Shown here: piece by piece, positions 39,901 to 49,101 of the stretch
How positions within the stretch are numbered: the stretch's first letter is position 1
Layout: the number at the start of each line of letters is the position of its first letter
Assembly: GCF_014191775.1 (NCBI RefSeq)
Contig: NZ_JACHXA010000006.1
Coordinates: 1 to 64,000 of the forward strand
Length of the DNA: 64,000 nt
Direction of reading: 5' to 3'
Source of the DNA: Limibacillus halophilus
Lineage (GTDB): Bacteria > Pseudomonadota > Alphaproteobacteria > Kiloniellales > CECT-8803
Notes under the pieces: model-generated
The model's database searches: none
Told to the model about the DNA's origin: nothing
Seen by the model: the letters and a program-made list of their open reading frames with translations, nothing else
Translations under genes and position numbers: made by a program

Positions 39901-40400
39901 GCTTCGCTCTCCCCAAGATCAAAAAACACGCCGCCGCTCCACACACCTAGACGCCCGTCGCTTTGCGGGCTGGGTTCGGCAAGGTCGGCCAATTGATAAA
40001 AAACCGATCGGGCGATGAGCGCTTCCAGACCCGGCCTCATCCGTACATAGGGGCTTGGCTCGCCGGTATCCCGATTCTCAACGACGCGAATCGGGTGTGC
40101 GGGGCCCGCCACAATCCATTCGTCGATGTTGCTGCGAAACCGGAGCTGACGATCTCGGCCGCTCCCCTGGACTTCCAACTCCACCGCAACGAAGGGGGCA
40201 TCTTCGACCTGAATACGCGTCTCCTCCACCGGCGTCTTGAGCCAATAATCACCAGCGTCATCGCGACTCAGAATCGTCGCGAACAGCTTAACCAGAGCCA
40301 TTCTATCTATGGGTGTGCCCTTATAGAACCAGGTTCCATCACGTGCGATTCGCATGTCGATATCGCCGCGAAAAAACGGGCCTTTCTTTGCCTGAGTCAT
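39897..40400 (-). CDS. DUF1285 family protein
   Basis: A 167-residue soluble protein. RIARDGTWFYKGTPIDR near residue 20, LVKLFATILSRDDAG and DYWLKTPVE are hallmarks of DUF1285, a family of unknown function seen in proteobacteria. A structural representative shows paired beta-sheet domains, without a known activity. It is first in the minus-strand unit and divergent from the moxR gene over 138 bp. Confidence 0.9.
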   Translation of the reverse strand: MTQAKKGPFFRGDIDMRIARDGTWFYKGTPIDRMALVKLFATILSRDDAGDYWLKTPVEETRIQVEDAPFVAVELEVQGSGRDRQLRFRSNIDEWIVAGPAHPIRVVENRDTGEPSPYVRMRPGLEALIARSVFYQLADLAEPSPQSDGRLGVWSGGVFFDLGESEA

Positions 40401-40538
40401 GCCCGGTTGGAACCTCCTTTAATCAACTCTTGGCGACCAAGGCGACTAATGCGCCCCCTTTTAGCCATCTTCGCTTAAGAATATGGTGAAGACTGACGCA
40501 AGCAAACAGGGGCAAGATAAACGAGTGGGAGGCCGAGC

Positions 40539-41567
40539 GTGAAGACAAGTGATTATTCGGACGACACCAATGGCCCAGAGGGTCTCGTGAAGGAAAACCT
40601 CGTGAAGGATGTAGAGACACTGGGAAACAAGCTGCGGCTTGTTCGCCAAGCTGTCGGCGAGGTCATCTTCGGTCAGGAACAGGTTGTCGAGCGCACCCTC
40701 ATAACATTGCTCGCCGGTGGACACGCCCTCTTGATCGGCGTGCCCGGGCTCGCCAAGACGCGATTGGTCGAGACGCTGGGCACCGTCTTCGGGCTGGACG
40801 ATAAACGTATTCAGTGCACGCCCGACCTGATGCCGGCGGATATACTTGGCTCTGAGGTATTGGAGACCGATGAGGCCGGCCGGCGCAGCTTCCGCTTCAT
40901 CCCCGGACCGGTATTCTGTCAGCTTCTCATGGCCGACGAGATAAACCGCGCCAGCCCGCGCACCCAGTCGGCTTTGCTCCAGGCGATGCAGGAACAGCGC
41001 GTCACGGTTGCTGGGCAGGCACATGGTCTGCCGACGCCCTTTCATGTGCTGGCGACCCAGAATCCGCTCGAACAGGAAGGCACCTACCCGCTACCCGAGG
41101 CGCAGCTCGATCGCTTTTTTATGGAGATCGACGTCGACCATCCGGATCTGGCCGCCGAGCGGCAAATGCTACTCGAAACGACGGGCGCGGAACAGAAGCA
41201 ACCAAAGGCCGTCATGACACCCGCCGAACTGATCGCGGCACAGGCGCTGGTGCGCCGGGTGCCGGTTGGCGACAAGGTGGTCGATGCAATTCTTTCCATC
41301 GTGCGATCGGGCAGGCCGGAGCACAGCGAATTGGAGGAAGTTCGAAATCAAGTGGCTTGGGGTCCCGGACCGCGCGCCAGCCAGGCATTGATGCTGGCGG
41401 TGCGTGCCGCTGCCGTCATGGACGGTCGCTATGCACCCTCCATCGACGATGTGGTGACCCTGACCCCGCCGGTGCTGCGCCATCGCATGGCACTCAGTTT
41501 CACTGCGAGAGCGGAAGGTGTGACCTTGGATGACATCATCGGGCGCCTCTTGGCGCCACACCGCTGA
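40539..41567 (+). CDS. MoxR-family AAA+ ATPase
   Basis: A 342-residue AAA+ protein. Walker A is GVPGLAKT, Walker B is LLMADEINRA, and the sensor region ATQNPLEQEGTYPLPEAQLDRF is typical of MoxR. MoxR proteins act as chaperone-like ATPases with partners that carry von Willebrand A domains. The start is GTG with GGGAGG six bases upstream. It leads a four-gene unit with DUF58, DUF4159 and a membrane protein. Confidence 0.94.
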   Translation: MKTSDYSDDTNGPEGLVKENLVKDVETLGNKLRLVRQAVGEVIFGQEQVVERTLITLLAGGHALLIGVPGLAKTRLVETLGTVFGLDDKRIQCTPDLMPADILGSEVLETDEAGRRSFRFIPGPVFCQLLMADEINRASPRTQSALLQAMQEQRVTVAGQAHGLPTPFHVLATQNPLEQEGTYPLPEAQLDRFFMEIDVDHPDLAAERQMLLETTGAEQKQPKAVMTPAELIAAQALVRRVPVGDKVVDAILSIVRSGRPEHSELEEVRNQVAWGPGPRASQALMLAVRAAAVMDGRYAPSIDDVVTLTPPVLRHRMALSFTARAEGVTLDDIIGRLLAPHR

Positions 41568-41576
41568 CGGGACGAC

Positions 41577-42485
41577 GTGGATAAGCGGCACACCAGAGAG
41601 GGTGTCGGGCGCGAGGCGCTTCGCTTGCGCCAGCAGAGCGAACAGGCTGCGTCTCGGCTGCCTGCATTGCTACTGAATGCAGAGCGGGTCGCTTCCACCG
41701 TCGCGCAGGGCGTTCACGGGCGCCGCAGGGTTGGACAGGGGGAGACCTTCTGGCAGTTCCGACAGTACGAACAGGGTGACTCGCTGCAACAACTCGACTG
41801 GCGGCAATCCGCCAAGAGCGACCGACTTTACATCCGCGAGCAGGAATGGGAGGCGGCGCAATCCGCCTGGCTCTGGGTCGATGCTTCCGCCTCCATGGAT
41901 TGGCGTTCCCTCGATACTCTGCCGTTCAAGAGCGAACGGGCCAAGCTGTTAATGATGGCCCTGGCCGTGTTGTCGATCCGCGCCGGGGAGCGCGTGGCCT
42001 TGCTGGGCAGCAATCAGTCGCCGCGTAGCGGTCGGGGCGCGCTCATGAACTTGGCCAGCCAACTGTCTGTTGTAGCCGACCGCGGCCTGCCGCCTCTGCG
42101 GCACCTTCCCCGCAACGCCCAGTTGGTTTTTTGCAGCGATTTCCTGATGCCATATGACGACCTTGAGCAGCGCCTTCGTCACTTTTTAGCGTCCGGTCTG
42201 CGTGGCCATCTTGTGCAGATTTTGGATCCGGCTGAACTTGCGTTGCCCTACCAGGGGCGCACAAGGTTCGAGGGTTTGGAGGGCGAGGAAAGCTGGCTTT
42301 TGTCGCGCGTCGAGGCCGTCCGTCCCCGCTACATAGAACGCCTAAAGAGATTGCGCGAAAGCTTGGTTGATTTCTGCGCCGCGGCCGGTTGGGGCTATAG
42401 CTTGCATGTTACCGAACGAGCACCCGAAACTACACTGCTAGCGCTGCATCAAGCACTTTCGGCCAATCGGCGGATGTTCTTCTGA
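41577..42485 (+). CDS. DUF58 protein
   Basis: A 302-residue soluble protein. The DUF58 signature is VHGRRRVGQGETFWQFRQY, followed by QGDSLQQLDWRQSAKSDRLYIRE. Part of the C-terminal half resembles a VWA fold: VDASASMDW at about residue 101 is MIDAS-like (D-x-S-x-S). The usual partner is MoxR, located nine bases upstream. The stop overlaps the next start as TGATG. The start is GTG. Confidence 0.92.
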   Translation: MDKRHTREGVGREALRLRQQSEQAASRLPALLLNAERVASTVAQGVHGRRRVGQGETFWQFRQYEQGDSLQQLDWRQSAKSDRLYIREQEWEAAQSAWLWVDASASMDWRSLDTLPFKSERAKLLMMALAVLSIRAGERVALLGSNQSPRSGRGALMNLASQLSVVADRGLPPLRHLPRNAQLVFCSDFLMPYDDLEQRLRHFLASGLRGHLVQILDPAELALPYQGRTRFEGLEGEESWLLSRVEAVRPRYIERLKRLRESLVDFCAAAGWGYSLHVTERAPETTLLALHQALSANRRMFF

Positions 42486-45271
42486 TGTTGAACCTCGGCA
42501 TCATCGCTTTCGCGCAACCCTGGGTGCTGCTGGGATTGGGCGCATTGCCGGTGCTATGGCTGTTACTCCGTGTCACGCCGCCTGCACCCAAACGCCAGCT
42601 TTTCCCGGCGCTGCGGTTGCTTCTTGGTCTCAAGCCAACGGAGGAAACGCCGGCCCGCACGCCCTGGTGGCTGCTGGCGCTGCGCATGCTGATTGCCGCA
42701 TTGCTGGTTGTCGCCGCTGCCGAGCCGCTATTCAACCCCAGCGCGTGGCTCGCCGGGCGCGGCCCGCTGCTGCTGGTCATCGACGACGGTTGGTCCGCGG
42801 CACCGCGATGGGAGGACCGGGTCACGTCCTGGAACCAGTTGATTGAACGCGCGGAGCGGCAGCAGCGCCAAGTCATTCTGGCAACGACGGCTGAGGATAC
42901 CGGTGGCCAAACGGGCCTGATCAGCGACCAACTCAGCCCCGCGCAGGCCCGCGAACGTCTGTCGGCATTGCAGCCCAAGCCCTGGCCCGTAAACCGGCGC
43001 GCATTGCTGGAATCCCTAACCGGCCTGGCACTACAGGCGGGGACGCAGGCCTTCTGGTTGAGCGATGGATTGGCAAGCGACGGCGCCGCCGAACTGGCAA
43101 CGACGCTCCAGAGGTTGGGATCCCTGACTCTGATCAGTGACCCACCGACCGTACTCGCCAAGACCCTGTTGCCGCCCGAGCACGGCGCACAGAATTTGGG
43201 CGCCATCGTGCGCCGCAGCGTGATCGGCGCGGCGGAAACGGTTGCGGTTGAAGCCTATGCGGAAAACGGCCGACTCCTTGGACGATCGGAAGCGCTGTTC
43301 GAACCCGACGCGGGCGAGGTTAGTGTTTCCTTCGATTTGCCGATCGAACTGCGTAATGAGGCTGTGCGGCTTTCGCTGGCTTCCGCTGGCGGGCGAAGCG
43401 CAGCGGGTGTCGCGCTACTCGACGAACGTTGGCGGCGCAGGCCGGTAGGGCTATTCTCGCCTGACCGACTGGCGGCCGACAAACCTCTGTTGGGAGAGCT
43501 TTTCTTCCTCGAAAAGGCGTTGGCGCCCTTCTCCGAGTTACGGCGCGGCAGCATCGAGGAATTATTGTCGCGCGATCTCTCTATGCTGATCCTCGCCGAT
43601 AGCGGCACGCTCAGCCCGGAGGAACACGACACGCTGGTTGATTGGGTCGAAGCGGGCGGCTTGCTGGTTCGCTTCTCCGGCCCCCGGCTCCTGGATGCCG
43701 TCGCTGCAACCGGTGGCAGCCCACAAGCCCTACTGCTTCCCGTTCGGCTGCGCCCTGGGGATCGGTTGTTGACCGGTTCCCTGGCTTGGGGACAGAGCGG
43801 GACATTGGCCGATTTCCCGCCGGACAGCCCGTTCCACGGCCTGGCAGGAAGCACGGAGGTTTCCATCGGACGCCAAGTGCTTGCAGAGCCCTCGTTGGAT
43901 CTGGCCAACAAGACCTGGGCACGATTGGAAGACGGCACGCCACTGGTGACTTCCGCTCCGCAAGGCGAAGGCAGATTGGTGCTCTTCCACACCTCCGCCA
44001 ACAGTAGCTGGAGCAATCTTCCACTTTCCGGGCTGTTCGTCGATATGTTGCGACGGATCGTCGAGGTCAGCGAAGGCGTCGAAGCCTCGGCAGAAGGGAC
44101 ATCCCTGCCGCCTATTCAGTTGCTCAATGGCTTCGGCCACGTCGTTTCGCCCTGGTCGGAGGCTGGCGAACTGACCGACCCCGCGACGAAACCATCTGCT
44201 GCCACACCACCGGGGCTATACGGTTTGCAGGGGGAGCGGCGCGCCGTCAATCTTGGACCGAACCTGAGCGAGCTGGCACCCTTCGAGGTCACAGCCGCCG
44301 GCGTCATCCAAGAAACTTATCAGCGGGATCAGGAAACGAACCTGTTGACGCCCCTGTTAACGGCGGCGCTGCTCCTGGCCACTCTCGATCTTCTGATTGC
44401 GTTGCTGCTGCGCGGTCTGGTGCAAAAACCTCGATTCCTGACTGCCGCGGGCTCGACCGGCGCCGTCCTCGGATTTGCTTTGCTGGTTTCCCTGCCCTTT
44501 GGCGCCTTGGCCCAGCAAAGTATTTACGAGGGAACCCCGCAAGACCCGGAGCTCTTTGCGTTGGAAGCCTCTAACGAGACACGGCTCGCCTATGTTCTGA
44601 CGGGCGTGCCGTCTATCGACAGGGTCAGTGAAGCCGGATTGACTGGCCTGACGCTGGTGTTGCGCCAGCGCACTTCGATCACCGCGGCCGCACCCTTTGC
44701 TGTACAGCTCGGCAGGGACGAACTGGCTTTTTTCCCCCTGCTCTATTGGCCGGTTACCCGCGAGCAACGGCCGTTGGATGCCACGGCCAGACAGGCCGTT
44801 GCCGACTACATGCGCAACGGCGGCACCATCGTCTTCGATTTGCAGGAGGAACGGGTTGGGCGCGGATTGGGCGGTCTGCTGACACCCGGCGAAGCGGCAC
44901 TTCGGGCCATAACCGCCGGTCTGGACCTGCCGCCACTTGCCCCGATAGACCCCGACCACGTGCTAACCAAAGCCTTCTATCTGTTGCAGGATTTTCCGGG
45001 ACGCTTGCAGGGTGGCCTGCCCTGGGTCGAAAACGTCGGCGAAGAGCAGAACGACGGCGTTGCCTCACTCATCATCACAAGCGGCGATTGGGCGGGCGCT
45101 TGGGCCATCGATGACCGCGGCGCCCCGATCCTTCCGGTTACACCCGGGGGCGAGCGCCAACGCGAGATGGCCTATCGGGTCGGCGTCAATTTGGTGATGT
45201 ATGCGCTGACCGGGAACTACAAGGCCGATCAGGTTCATGTCCCCTTCATTCTGGAAAGGCTGGGACAGTGA
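42485..45271 (+). CDS. DUF4159 membrane protein with BatA-like N terminus
   Basis: A 928-residue protein. Residues 1-85 hold two membrane helices of the BatA/Aerotolerance-regulator N-terminal type (AQPWVLLGLGALPVLWLLLRV, LRMLIAALLVVAAAEPLF). A large central domain of about 500 residues follows, then helices near 620-670. The C-terminal DUF4159 domain (about 685-925) contains FFPLLYWPVT, VADYMRNGGTIVFDLQ and VGVNLVMYALTGNYKADQVH. DUF4159 is related to glutamine-amidotransferase-like folds and its function is unknown. Start and stop codons overlap those of both neighbours. Confidence 0.88.
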   Translation: MLNLGIIAFAQPWVLLGLGALPVLWLLLRVTPPAPKRQLFPALRLLLGLKPTEETPARTPWWLLALRMLIAALLVVAAAEPLFNPSAWLAGRGPLLLVIDDGWSAAPRWEDRVTSWNQLIERAERQQRQVILATTAEDTGGQTGLISDQLSPAQARERLSALQPKPWPVNRRALLESLTGLALQAGTQAFWLSDGLASDGAAELATTLQRLGSLTLISDPPTVLAKTLLPPEHGAQNLGAIVRRSVIGAAETVAVEAYAENGRLLGRSEALFEPDAGEVSVSFDLPIELRNEAVRLSLASAGGRSAAGVALLDERWRRRPVGLFSPDRLAADKPLLGELFFLEKALAPFSELRRGSIEELLSRDLSMLILADSGTLSPEEHDTLVDWVEAGGLLVRFSGPRLLDAVAATGGSPQALLLPVRLRPGDRLLTGSLAWGQSGTLADFPPDSPFHGLAGSTEVSIGRQVLAEPSLDLANKTWARLEDGTPLVTSAPQGEGRLVLFHTSANSSWSNLPLSGLFVDMLRRIVEVSEGVEASAEGTSLPPIQLLNGFGHVVSPWSEAGELTDPATKPSAATPPGLYGLQGERRAVNLGPNLSELAPFEVTAAGVIQETYQRDQETNLLTPLLTAALLLATLDLLIALLLRGLVQKPRFLTAAGSTGAVLGFALLVSLPFGALAQQSIYEGTPQDPELFALEASNETRLAYVLTGVPSIDRVSEAGLTGLTLVLRQRTSITAAAPFAVQLGRDELAFFPLLYWPVTREQRPLDATARQAVADYMRNGGTIVFDLQEERVGRGLGGLLTPGEAALRAITAGLDLPPLAPIDPDHVLTKAFYLLQDFPGRLQGGLPWVENVGEEQNDGVASLIITSGDWAGAWAIDDRGAPILPVTPGGERQREMAYRVGVNLVMYALTGNYKADQVHVPFILERLGQ

Positions 45272-47373
45272 TGAGCGACGCTCTCAGCCTTTCTTTCTCG
45301 CCGTTGCTGCCATGGCCCTGGCTTTTGATCTTGGGCGCGCTATCGCTCGGCGTCACGGCGCTCTGCCTCTTACGCCAGGTGCGCGGCAGCCTGCCCCGCA
45401 CCCTGTTCGCGCTGCTGTTGCTGATTGCTTTGGCGAACCCCTCGCTGATCGCCGAGCAACGCGAGGGGCTTCCCAACGTTGTCCTGATGATTCTGGATGA
45501 AACGCCAAGCCAGCAGGTCGCGCCCCGGCCCGATCAGTTGCAGGAAGCCGAGGCCTATTTGCAGGCGCAGTTCGATACCTTGCCAAACCTGGAGGTCCGA
45601 ACCCTTCGGCTGGAAAGCGACCTTGGTCAGGACAATGACGGAACGCGTCTCGCCCCGGCTTTGCGGCGGGCGTTGGGTGAAGTGCCGCAGGGCCAACTGG
45701 CAGGCGTATTCCTGGTGAGCGACGGACGTATCCATGACGTGGATGCAGTGCAGGGCCTGCTGGGTGAGGAAGCGCCTCTGCAGGTGCTGCTCACCGGACA
45801 GCGCGGCGAAGGCGACCGGCGCATCACGATCACCCAAGCCCCTGCTTACAGCCTGGTGGACCAGGAGCAGAAGATCACCCTCAGGGTAGATGATCTTTCG
45901 GGGGACGAGGCCGGGCAAACAGCGGCCATGCCCCCCGGCGGACAAGCGCTTGTTCACCTGCGTCAGGCAGGAATGCCACCCCGGAGTTTCCTAGTGCCTT
46001 TGGGCAAGGAGTCGGATGTCTCCTTCACCTTGGACCGGCGTGGCCGCAGCATTTTGGAAATCGAGGTGGACCCTGGGCCTGACGAGCTTTCCCTCATCAA
46101 CAATCGAGCGGCGGTGGAAGTACAGGGGGTTCGCGAAAGACTGCGGGTGCTGCTGGTGTCGGGCGAACCGCATGCCGGTGAGCGCGCTTGGCGAAACCTG
46201 CTGAAGTCCGACCCTTCAATTGATCTCGTCCACTTCACAATTCTAAGACCCCCGGAAAAACAGGACGGAACGCCGATCCGCGAACTTTCGCTGATCGCCT
46301 TCCCGACTCGCGAACTCTTCGAGGTCAAGCTGAAGGAGTTCGACCTGATCATTTTCGACCGCTACCAGAGACGCGGCGTGTTGCCGCAACTCTATCTGGC
46401 CAATGTCGCCCAGTACGTAGAGGAAGGCGGCGCGCTGCTGGAGGCTGTTGGACCGGCTTTCGCCACGCCTTTGTCGCTCTACCGTACGCCGCTGGGCGCG
46501 GTCCTTCCGGGCGAACCGAGCGGGCGCATTCTCCAGCAACGCTTCACCCCGCGCCTGACCGCTACGGGCTTGCGCCATCCCGTGACCACCGGGCTACCGG
46601 GCGTGGCGTCGGCCCAGGAGGTTCCTACCTGGGGCGACTGGTTGCGACAGATCGATTTGGATAGCCGCCGGGGCGAGGTGGTGATGAGCGGAATCGAACA
46701 GAAACCCTTATTGATCCTGGATCGTGTTGGCAGCGGCCGCGTCGCCCAGCTTGCCAGCGATCACATTTGGCTTTGGGCACGCGGCTACGACGGCGGAGGA
46801 CCGCAGCGTGAGTTAACGCGGCGGATTGCTCACTGGCTGATGAAGGAGCCGGAGCTGGAAGAGGAAGACCTGCGCGCCAAAATCGAGGGCGCAACCCTAT
46901 CTATCGAGCGCCGCTCCCTGACCGTGGCGGCGCGCAGGATTCAAGTCGTCGCGCCGGACGGCACAGAGACATCCTTGGTTATCGAGCCCGACGAAAAAGG
47001 CGCGATGCAGGTCGAACTACCTGTCAGTCAGCCTGGTCTCTACAGAGTCAACGACGGCGATCTTCAGGTCCTGGCGACCGCTGGCCCCTTGAACCCGCTG
47101 GAATACAGGGACTTGCGCCGTGATCAAAGGACCCTGGCGCCCTTGATAGCGGCGACGGGGGGACGCGAGACAACGCTCGACCAAGCGGATTGGCCGAACG
47201 TGCGTATGGTTTCCCCGGGCCGCGACCGCAGCGGTCGCGACTGGCTAGGCATCGTTGACCGGGCAGCCTTCCGGGTTACGGGAATTGACCGCACCCCCCT
47301 GCTGCCCGGCCTCTTGTTATTGCTATTGAGTATCAGCGCCCTTGCCTGGGCTTGGCAGCGTGAGGGACGTTGA
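45271..47373 (+). CDS. Membrane protein of the MoxR operon (amidotransferase-like fold)
   Basis: A 700-residue protein with two N-terminal membrane helices (LLILGALSLGVTALCLL, LFALLLLIALANPSLI), a large extracytoplasmic region, and a final helix (LLPGLLLLLLSISALAWAW). The middle part shows VLLVSGEPHAGERAWRNLLKSD, FDLIIFDRYQRRGVLP, and YVEEGGALLEAVGP. These suggest a class I amidotransferase-like fold, but the catalytic Cys is not evident, so it is probably non-enzymatic. It is the last gene of the unit, and its ATG overlaps the preceding stop as TGATG. It overlaps the convergent GNAT gene by 41 bp. Confidence 0.82.
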   Translation: MSDALSLSFSPLLPWPWLLILGALSLGVTALCLLRQVRGSLPRTLFALLLLIALANPSLIAEQREGLPNVVLMILDETPSQQVAPRPDQLQEAEAYLQAQFDTLPNLEVRTLRLESDLGQDNDGTRLAPALRRALGEVPQGQLAGVFLVSDGRIHDVDAVQGLLGEEAPLQVLLTGQRGEGDRRITITQAPAYSLVDQEQKITLRVDDLSGDEAGQTAAMPPGGQALVHLRQAGMPPRSFLVPLGKESDVSFTLDRRGRSILEIEVDPGPDELSLINNRAAVEVQGVRERLRVLLVSGEPHAGERAWRNLLKSDPSIDLVHFTILRPPEKQDGTPIRELSLIAFPTRELFEVKLKEFDLIIFDRYQRRGVLPQLYLANVAQYVEEGGALLEAVGPAFATPLSLYRTPLGAVLPGEPSGRILQQRFTPRLTATGLRHPVTTGLPGVASAQEVPTWGDWLRQIDLDSRRGEVVMSGIEQKPLLILDRVGSGRVAQLASDHIWLWARGYDGGGPQRELTRRIAHWLMKEPELEEEDLRAKIEGATLSIERRSLTVAARRIQVVAPDGTETSLVIEPDEKGAMQVELPVSQPGLYRVNDGDLQVLATAGPLNPLEYRDLRRDQRTLAPLIAATGGRETTLDQADWPNVRMVSPGRDRSGRDWLGIVDRAAFRVTGIDRTPLLPGLLLLLLSISALAWAWQREGR

Positions 47374-47887
47374 GCCGGGCCGAGGCATCGACCGCTGGCG
47401 CGATCAGACCCGAGACACCCTTCAAAGCGCCCTGGCGCAATTCAAAGACCTGGAAGCGATCCGGCTCGACCGGACCCGGGAGCCGCAACTTTCGGGCCCC
47501 GGCGTTCTCGAATCCATAGGGGCCGTAATATTCAGGCGCGCCCACAACCAAGCAAAGCCGATGGCGCTGGCGTTTGGCGGCGGCCAGACTATGCCGCACC
47601 AATGCCCGGCCAATTCCCCGGCCTTGCAAGGACGGCTCAACGGCGAGTGGCCCGAGAAGAATTGCCGGCGTTGCCGCCTTGCCGATCACAATCGGCCAAT
47701 AGCGGATCGATCCCAGCAATTGCTTATCAGGATCAACCGCCACAAACGACAGCGCCACAACCGGCTCATAACCGTCGCGCAACCGGTAAACGGTTTTGGA
47801 TTTACGCTCGGGCCCAAAGGTCCGTTCCAGAAGAATATCAATCCGGCCCGCATCCTGCGGCCGTTCGGCAATGATTTCAAAACTCAT
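47333..47887 (-). CDS. GNAT N-acetyltransferase
   Basis: A 184-residue acetyltransferase. The acetyl-CoA loop is VEPSLQGRGIGRALVRHSL, and VVGAPEYYGPYGFENAG is typical of the 'predicted N-acetyltransferase YhbS' group. The substrate is unknown. I chose the ATG at 47887 because the 56 codons upstream are polar and do not match the family. An ATG at 47980 is an alternative. The 283 bp to the next gene (47888-48170) holds no convincing feature. Confidence 0.82.
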   Translation of the reverse strand: MSFEIIAERPQDAGRIDILLERTFGPERKSKTVYRLRDGYEPVVALSFVAVDPDKQLLGSIRYWPIVIGKAATPAILLGPLAVEPSLQGRGIGRALVRHSLAAAKRQRHRLCLVVGAPEYYGPYGFENAGARKLRLPGPVEPDRFQVFELRQGALKGVSGLIAPAVDASARLNVPHAAKPRQGR

Positions 47888-48170
47888 AGCATTAGAACTC
47901 CAGCGTGACTCTTGACGATTCGTCGGCGTCGTTCCGCTTTGCGGCGGTCGGTCACTGTCTTGCTGTCTGGTGTTCGTCATCTCCGCTTTCTTGGGAGTGA
48001 CCCGGCTTGGATGTATTCCGGCGCATTCGACGAGCAGACGCACCGCCACCCGCAAAGGGAGGCGTCAGGATCGTCGTCGTAGTCGTTGCCGAGTCAGCAT
48101 GGATCATGCCTCTGATAATCTTGATGGTTTTCTCCTACCACAAGCTTAGGATCGCCGCCAACACGTAACT

Positions 48171-49091
48171 TCACCGAACGGCGCCGCGACGAAGCTGCGA
48201 GAAGGCATCGATACCGCCAGCCGTTGCCACCAGCACGCAGCCGATCAACTCGCGAAAACCAAAGGGTTCGTCCGTCAGGATCGCAGCGGACACCGTTGCA
48301 AAAATCACCTCCGTCATCATCAACAGCATGGCGCGCCCCGGCTCGAGTTTTTTGGTTGCCCAGAACACAACGATTGCCGCCGGTATGAACCAAATCACCG
48401 CGCTGATCGCCGCCACGCCCATCGCGGCGGTGATCTGGCGGCCGGTCGGCGTTGCCCCCAATTCGGGGTCGAGCAACAAAAACAGCGCAAGCAGCGTCGC
48501 CACGACGTAAGCGACCCCGCTTTGCGACGGACCGCCAATCCCCGGCGTCATCCGGGAGAACAAGGCGGCAAGAGCAAAAGCGATTCCGGCGAAAAGGCCG
48601 AACCAGTCGCCGGTTTGCTGCGGCAAGGGCAACCCGTCCTGCAACCCCAACACAACCGCCGCGCCAAGGAGACCACAGAAAATTGCGAGTATGCGTAGCG
48701 GCCCGACACGGTCTTTCAGGAAAAGGCGTCCCAGGATGCTGGCCCACACCGGTGATAGGTAAAAGAGCAGAATCACGCGAACAACCTCGCCGGTTAGGAT
48801 CGCCGCACCCCACAGCATCAACGCCGCACCAAAGAAGAAAGCGGAAGCCCAGGCCAGCCGGGCTTCCCAGGTGAAGGGGAGCGGACGCAGCCAAAACGCA
48901 GGCAGCATGAAGACCGCCGCTGCGCCGTAGAGCAGGATATTCACCCAACCCGGCGCCAAGTCGTACTCCGCTATCCATCGGATCGGCAGCCAGGAGGTTC
49001 CCCAAAGAAGCGCCGCGAACAAAAGGGCCCCCGGCGCCATCCAGGAGGAAGCCTGACGGCCGTCGCCAGTCGGGTGCTTGCCTGCGGTCAT
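48171..49091 (-). CDS. EamA/DMT-family transporter
   Basis: A 306-residue membrane protein with about ten helices arranged as two EamA repeats. LLFAALLWGTSWLPIRW opens the first repeat. FLSPVWASILGRLFLKDRV and EPFGFRELIGCVLVATAGG are the usual repeat ends. The substrate is not known, though family members export amino acids or metabolites. The start at 49091 follows the lysR stop by ten bases, so the two are probably cotranscribed and the regulator may control this exporter. Confidence 0.88.
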   Translation of the reverse strand: MTAGKHPTGDGRQASSWMAPGALLFAALLWGTSWLPIRWIAEYDLAPGWVNILLYGAAAVFMLPAFWLRPLPFTWEARLAWASAFFFGAALMLWGAAILTGEVVRVILLFYLSPVWASILGRLFLKDRVGPLRILAIFCGLLGAAVVLGLQDGLPLPQQTGDWFGLFAGIAFALAALFSRMTPGIGGPSQSGVAYVVATLLALFLLLDPELGATPTGRQITAAMGVAAISAVIWFIPAAIVVFWATKKLEPGRAMLLMMTEVIFATVSAAILTDEPFGFRELIGCVLVATAGGIDAFSQLRRGAVR

Positions 49092-49101
49092 ACCTGCTCC
49101 A

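Noticed and set aside
48094-49005. Open frame of 303 codons within the EamA gene on the same strand, shifted
   Set aside because: The EamA frame has the membrane-helix pattern and family motifs; the shifted frame is low-complexity.
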